DNA from: an uncultured Polaribacter sp.
GTDB lineage: Bacteria; Bacteroidota; Bacteroidia; Flavobacteriales; Flavobacteriaceae
Reading direction: 5' to 3'
DNA: 8,836 nucleotides
Assembly: GCA_913050305.1 (NCBI GenBank)
Contig: CAJXAS010000071.1
Location: 1-8,836 of the forward strand
Under the pieces are notes generated by a model. It did no database searches. It worked only from the letters and a program-made list of their open reading frames with translations, and was not told the DNA's origin. Within the stretch, counting starts at the first letter, position 1. Each line of letters opens with the position of its first letter. Of this stretch, positions 6,217 to 8,836 are shown piece after piece. Both the position numbers and the translations under genes were made by a program.

Positions 6217-6597
6217 TTATACAACCATATACTTATACACCAATAAGCCCCAACCTAAAGCTAAAAATAAACCACCTAAGGGTGTTATTGGCCCTAAGAA
6301 TTTTAGTTTTTTATTATTTGCAGATAAAAGTACTAAAGCGTAAATTGAAAATGAAAATAAAACTGTACCGATTATAAAAGCATAAACAATGTAGTTATTA
6401 ATAGTGCTTGTAATAGGCAATTGAAAACCTAAAATAAGCAATACAATTGCATGATACATTTGGTATTTCACCCCTGTTTCAAAACTCTGTAACTGCTGTA
6501 AATTCAGCTTTTTTTTCAATAAATGTGCTCCAAAAGCACCAAGTAGAATAGCAGAAAACCCGAAAATTCCCCCAATAATAATTGCATTTTCATTCAT
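6217..6597 (-). CDS. DUF423 family four-helix membrane protein
   Basis: Integral membrane protein of 126 residues with four predicted transmembrane helices (about 5-26, 46-62, 68-92, 102-121), matching the DUF423 (YgdD-like) family in length and motifs. The signature pieces are GAFGAH (20-25) at the end of helix 1, ETGVKYQMYHA (40-50), LFSFSIYAL (80-88) and GPITPLGGLFLALGW (102-116). The family has no established biochemical role. The gene lies 13 bases downstream of mocA on the same strand, so it is probably the last working gene of the xdhC-mocA transcript. It sits between the intact mocA and the mocA remnant, which means the two copies are not directly adjacent. A link to molybdenum enzymes is not known for this family, and the position may be incidental. 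Confidence 0.92.
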   Translation of the reverse strand: MNENAIIIGGIFGFSAILLGAFGAHLLKKKLNLQQLQSFETGVKYQMYHAIVLLILGFQLPITSTINNYIVYAFIIGTVLFSFSIYALVLLSANNKKLKFLGPITPLGGLFLALGWGLLVYKYMVV

Positions 6598-6610
6598 TTG
6601 ATAAAAATAG

Positions 6611-7207
6611 TTATTTTAAAATAGAATTTTTAAAATTTTGCAAATCTTCTGCTGTATCTATGTCTATAAAATTTGTTTGCTTAGTTAGATAAACGACGTT
6701 GCTGTTGTTGTTTAAAATATCTTTAGCACCAATGTCTCCAGACATTTTTTGCAAGTTGCTAAAATAGCTCTTTGGGAATATGGCAGGAACGCCTAATTTC
6801 TTACCATAATTAGAAGCTATAATTTTTGATCGATCTTCATTGAATAATGCAATCATTTCATTTAAATATGTTTTTTCTATAGCTGGCTGATCGCCTAAAA
6901 GCACTAGCACCGCATCATAGCTATTTTTTGTAGTTTTTAAATGAGATACTCCATAAGCAATGCTACTACTTAACCCTTCCTTGAAATTACTATTGTGAAT
7001 AAAGTGAATATTTGCAGATGAAATCTCTCTCCGAATTAAAAGATGGTTTGCACCTAAAATGCAGTATACATGATTTATATTGATCGCTTTTGCTTTAGAT
7101 AAAACGGTTTCTAATAAGAAATTAACTCCAATTTTAACCAATTGTTTTGGTGTCTTCATTCTAGAAGATTCTCCTGCAGCTAAAACTAAAATCGCAATAT
7201 CTATCAT
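6611..7207 (-). CDS. mocA: MocA-type molybdenum cofactor cytidylyltransferase
   Basis: MobA-like NTP transferase of 198 residues, a typical length. The N-terminal nucleotide-binding loop is LVLAAGESSRMKTPKQL (7-23), the metal-binding motif is LLGDQP (103-108), and the second half has GVPAIFP (139-145), SGDIGAK (156-162) and IDIDTAED (181-188). The Ala-Ala-Gly in the first loop is the MocA (CTP) pattern; MobA, which uses GTP, has Ala-Gly-Gly. The expected reaction is attachment of CMP to molybdopterin to form the MCD cofactor used by xanthine-dehydrogenase-family enzymes. The start lies three bases after the xdhC stop, and XdhC is the usual partner that delivers the cofactor, so the pairing supports the call. 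A diverged, broken paralogue lies about 430 bases downstream. A MobA-family transferase acting on another substrate is the main alternative. Confidence 0.88.
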   Translation of the reverse strand: MIDIAILVLAAGESSRMKTPKQLVKIGVNFLLETVLSKAKAININHVYCILGANHLLIRREISSANIHFIHNSNFKEGLSSSIAYGVSHLKTTKNSYDAVLVLLGDQPAIEKTYLNEMIALFNEDRSKIIASNYGKKLGVPAIFPKSYFSNLQKMSGDIGAKDILNNNSNVVYLTKQTNFIDIDTAEDLQNFKNSILK

Positions 7208-7210
7208 TGT

Positions 7211-8224
7211 TTATGTATGTATTTTTCCTTCTAATTTTCTAAGAGAAAAGGGCTCTTTTGCGCTAATCACTGCAAGAATTTCTGCAATAATAGAAACTCC
7301 AATTTCTTCTGGTGTTTGTGCACCTATATGCAATCCGGCGGGCGTATAGATTGAATCTAAAAATGCTTCTGTAGTATTTGGTGCATATTCAAAAAGTTCA
7401 TTAAATAAACGTTCTCTTCTACTTGGTGCGCCTAAAATTCCAATATATTTAGGTTGCTGTTCGGCAAGTGCAATTACATATTTTAAATCTTGCACATAAC
7501 TATGATTCATAAGTACAAGCGCACAATTATCGTTGATATTGTTGAATTTAATAGTTTCAGGACTCTCGCTAATTACTTTATTCGCTCCTGGGAAATCAGT
7601 AAGTTGTTTGCTGTCTTTTATGGAAGTAATTACCTCAACTTCCCAACCTAGCGTAGCTGCTATTTTGCACAATTTTACCGCATCGTGCTCGCCGCCAATA
7701 ATAATTAATTTAAAAGCAGGTTGCAATATTTGGTTATAAACGGCAACATCACTTTTGGTTATAGTTGTTTCTGTGAATGTGAATTGTTGCTTATTTTCAA
7801 AAGTTAAGGTGGTACCAAACTCTCCAAAAACTTCATTTTCTTTTTGGAAATAACTGGTTAATTGTAAAGACTCTCTTTTAGAATTGGCCTTAGAGAAAGC
7901 AGCTATAAATTTGTTAGTAACAAAAAAAGGTTCGATTAAAACATATAAAATACCTTCACAGCCTAACTTGTATCTACCATCGTAGGTAATTACTTTGGGT
8001 ATATTGTCTCTAAAAACGGTACTTGCTCTATGCATTATTTCTTTCTCTACACAGCCACCACTAACGGCACCAACAGAGCTCAAATCTTCAGAAATCAACA
8101 TTCGAACTCCGGGTTTTCTATAAGAAGAGCCTTCTAGAAAAACCACAGTTGCTAGCACGTTTTTCAATCCTTTTTCTTGATGGATAACGGCTTGCTTAAT
8201 AATTTCTTTGAGTTCATGAATCAT
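7211..8224 (-). CDS. xdhC: XdhC/CoxI family molybdenum-enzyme maturation protein
   Basis: XdhC-family chaperone of 337 residues that in characterised members binds the sulfurated molybdenum cofactor and helps insert it into xanthine-dehydrogenase-type hydroxylases. The N-terminal XdhC/CoxI domain shows GSSYRKPGVRML (32-43), GAVSGGCVE (52-60, with Cys58) and LGCEG (87-91, with Cys89). The C-terminal Rossmann-like domain has IIIGGEHDAV (174-183), YIGILGAPSRR (260-270) and the family signature PAGLHIGAQTPEEIGVSI (295-312). A middle region (about 105-165) is less conserved. The mocA start follows three bases after the stop, giving a compact maturation operon. No hydroxylase subunits are seen within the window; they may be elsewhere or beyond an edge. 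A TACATTTA near-match to the Bacteroidota -7 box lies at 8244-8251, but it lacks the final G and I do not call it a promoter. Confidence 0.93.
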   Translation of the reverse strand: MIHELKEIIKQAVIHQEKGLKNVLATVVFLEGSSYRKPGVRMLISEDLSSVGAVSGGCVEKEIMHRASTVFRDNIPKVITYDGRYKLGCEGILYVLIEPFFVTNKFIAAFSKANSKRESLQLTSYFQKENEVFGEFGTTLTFENKQQFTFTETTITKSDVAVYNQILQPAFKLIIIGGEHDAVKLCKIAATLGWEVEVITSIKDSKQLTDFPGANKVISESPETIKFNNINDNCALVLMNHSYVQDLKYVIALAEQQPKYIGILGAPSRRERLFNELFEYAPNTTEAFLDSIYTPAGLHIGAQTPEEIGVSIIAEILAVISAKEPFSLRKLEGKIHT

Positions 8225-8250
8225 TGGCGAAAAATAATTTAGCTAAATGT

Positions 8251-8268
8251 AAGAATTTTTAAATTCTT
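8251..8268. repeat. 18-bp perfect AT-rich palindrome between xdhC and the small zinc-ribbon-like gene
   Basis: AAGAATTTTTAAATTCTT has complementary eight-base arms around a two-base centre. It overlaps the stop codon of the small gene by two bases and ends 27 bases before the xdhC ATG. It could be a weak terminator for the small gene or an operator for xdhC; there is no following T-run on the minus strand. Confidence 0.35.
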
Positions 8269-8536
8269 ATTTATGACTTATTTTACAAGTTTCGCACTCA
8301 TAGTTATCTTCATTTATAACCATCCCACTGATATTACTTTCTACAATTTTTTTAATAAAACTATTGTAAGTTTGGTCATTTCCAACGAGTTTACTTCCTT
8401 TATTTAGCTTGTAAAAATCTCCTTCCCATTCTTGTTTGCCCCAACAATTTGGACAAATTCCTTCTGGGGCATTTTCGCTTGTATTTCCAGTATCTTTTGC
8501 GGTAAAATATTTTTTTAAACTTTGTATTAGGCTCAT
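8267..8536 (-). CDS. small conserved four-cysteine protein (zinc-ribbon-like)
   Basis: Short protein of 89 residues with two Cys-xx-Cys pairs: CPNCWGKQEW (28-37, Cys28/Cys31) and CETC (Cys81/Cys84). The spacing fits a zinc-ribbon knuckle pair that would bind one metal. The N-terminus (MSLIQSLKKYF) is amphipathic with no signal peptide, followed by a polar linker. I recall similar small proteins starting MSL-QSLKK and carrying CPNCWGKQE in other Bacteroidota, where they are annotated as hypothetical; I know no function. It is on the same strand as xdhC, 42 bases upstream, and about 70 bases downstream of the aldo/keto reductase, so it might be in a shared transcript. The ATG at 8534-8536 gives a clean N-terminus. 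Confidence 0.82.
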   Translation of the reverse strand: MSLIQSLKKYFTAKDTGNTSENAPEGICPNCWGKQEWEGDFYKLNKGSKLVGNDQTYNSFIKKIVESNISGMVINEDNYECETCKISHK

Positions 8537-8576
8537 AATTGTCTATTTTTTATGTGTAGTCGGAATAAGAGCAGAA

Positions 8577-8592
8577 ACTTTACTAGTTAAGT
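8577..8592. repeat. 16-bp imperfect palindrome upstream of the small zinc-ribbon-like gene
   Basis: ACTTTACTAGTTAAGT is symmetric at 14 of 16 positions around a central CTAG. It lies about 40 bases before the small gene's start and 17 bases past the aldo/keto reductase stop. It is a possible operator or weak hairpin; a chance match in AT-rich DNA is also possible. Confidence 0.2.
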
Positions 8593-8608
8593 TGTATTCT
8601 TAATAAAG

Positions 8609-8836
8609 CTAGTTCCAAATTAATTGTTTGCGCTCTTTCCAGTAAAATTCTGGAGATATTTTAAATGAATTTAGGAGGTCAATTTCATTATTAGAGAGTG
8701 AAAAAGTATTTAAATGTAAATTTTGTTTTAGCTGCATGTTGTTGCTTGCGCCGCTTAAAACAACACTATTAGGTATGGTTTGTTCGCAATACCTCAAAGA
8801 AATGGCATCTATGCCAACGGCGTGCTTTTTTGATAT
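8609..8836 (-). CDS. aldo/keto reductase, C-terminal end only
   Basis: The open frame runs leftwards from the right edge of the window to a TAG at 8609-8611, giving the last 75 residues of a larger protein. The internal TTG at 8797 is not the start, because the coding frame continues to base 8836 (ISKKHAVGIDAIS then LRYC). The fragment looks like the end of an aldo/keto reductase barrel. It has an AISLRYC helix, then SVVLSGASNNMQLKQNL, which matches the cofactor-binding strand and QLxxNL helix of the family, followed by the LSNNEIDLL helix and a final YWKERKQLIWN tail found in one AKR branch. The enzymes reduce carbonyls with NADPH, but the substrate cannot be told from this end. The catalytic Asp-Tyr-Lys-His residues are outside the window. 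Confidence 0.78.
   Translation of the reverse strand: MSKKHAVGIDAISLRYCEQTIPNSVVLSGASNNMQLKQNLHLNTFSLSNNEIDLLNSFKISPEFYWKERKQLIWN

Noticed and set aside
1..8836. CRISPR array, tRNA/rRNA genes, insertion sequence, prophage or toxin-antitoxin pair
   Set aside because: No repeated spacers, RNA-gene signatures, transposase-like proteins or terminal inverted repeats were seen on either strand.

Overview
The window looks like chromosomal DNA from a marine-type member of the Flavobacteriaceae (Bacteroidota). The evidence is AT-rich sequence, Bacteroidota-like protein families, a TAnnTTTG promoter-type motif ahead of lemA, an apparent lack of strong Shine-Dalgarno sequences, and tight gene packing. 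This assignment is inference from style and protein families, not from a marker gene. I see no rRNA, tRNA, CRISPR array, insertion sequence or prophage gene.

Left third (1-3833, + strand): a catabolic cluster. It holds a short-chain dehydrogenase/reductase (SDR) cut by the window edge, an ACAD10/11-type acyl-CoA dehydrogenase, a phosphotransferase of the aminoglycoside-kinase fold, and a second SDR. The last three genes are joined by two identical one-base TAATG overlaps. The dehydrogenase and kinase correspond to the two halves of mammalian ACAD10/ACAD11 and to LvaC/LvaA of the Pseudomonas levulinate pathway. In those systems a 4-hydroxyacyl-CoA is phosphorylated, the phosphate is eliminated to give an enoyl-CoA, and beta-oxidation follows. 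The best inference for this region is therefore 4-hydroxy- or 4-keto-acid breakdown, with the SDRs doing the keto/hydroxy redox steps.

Middle (3850-5737, + strand): a lemA-TPM-TPM operon with its own promoter-like motif. It encodes a membrane-anchored LemA protein, a soluble TPM-domain protein, and a secreted or membrane TPM-domain protein with a glycine-rich tail starting at TTG.

Right half (5809-8836, - strand): a molybdenum-cofactor maturation cluster reading leftwards, xdhC - mocA - DUF423 membrane protein. It is followed by a decayed second mocA copy (about 5809-6171) that has lost its N-terminal 40 percent and carries a one-base frameshift in an A8 run. Upstream on the same strand are a small four-cysteine (zinc-ribbon-like) protein and the C-terminal end of an aldo/keto reductase cut by the right edge. 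No molybdenum hydroxylase structural gene lies inside the window.

The most notable items are the split ACAD11-like kinase/dehydrogenase cassette and the mocA pseudogene. I found no wholly unknown multi-gene system.
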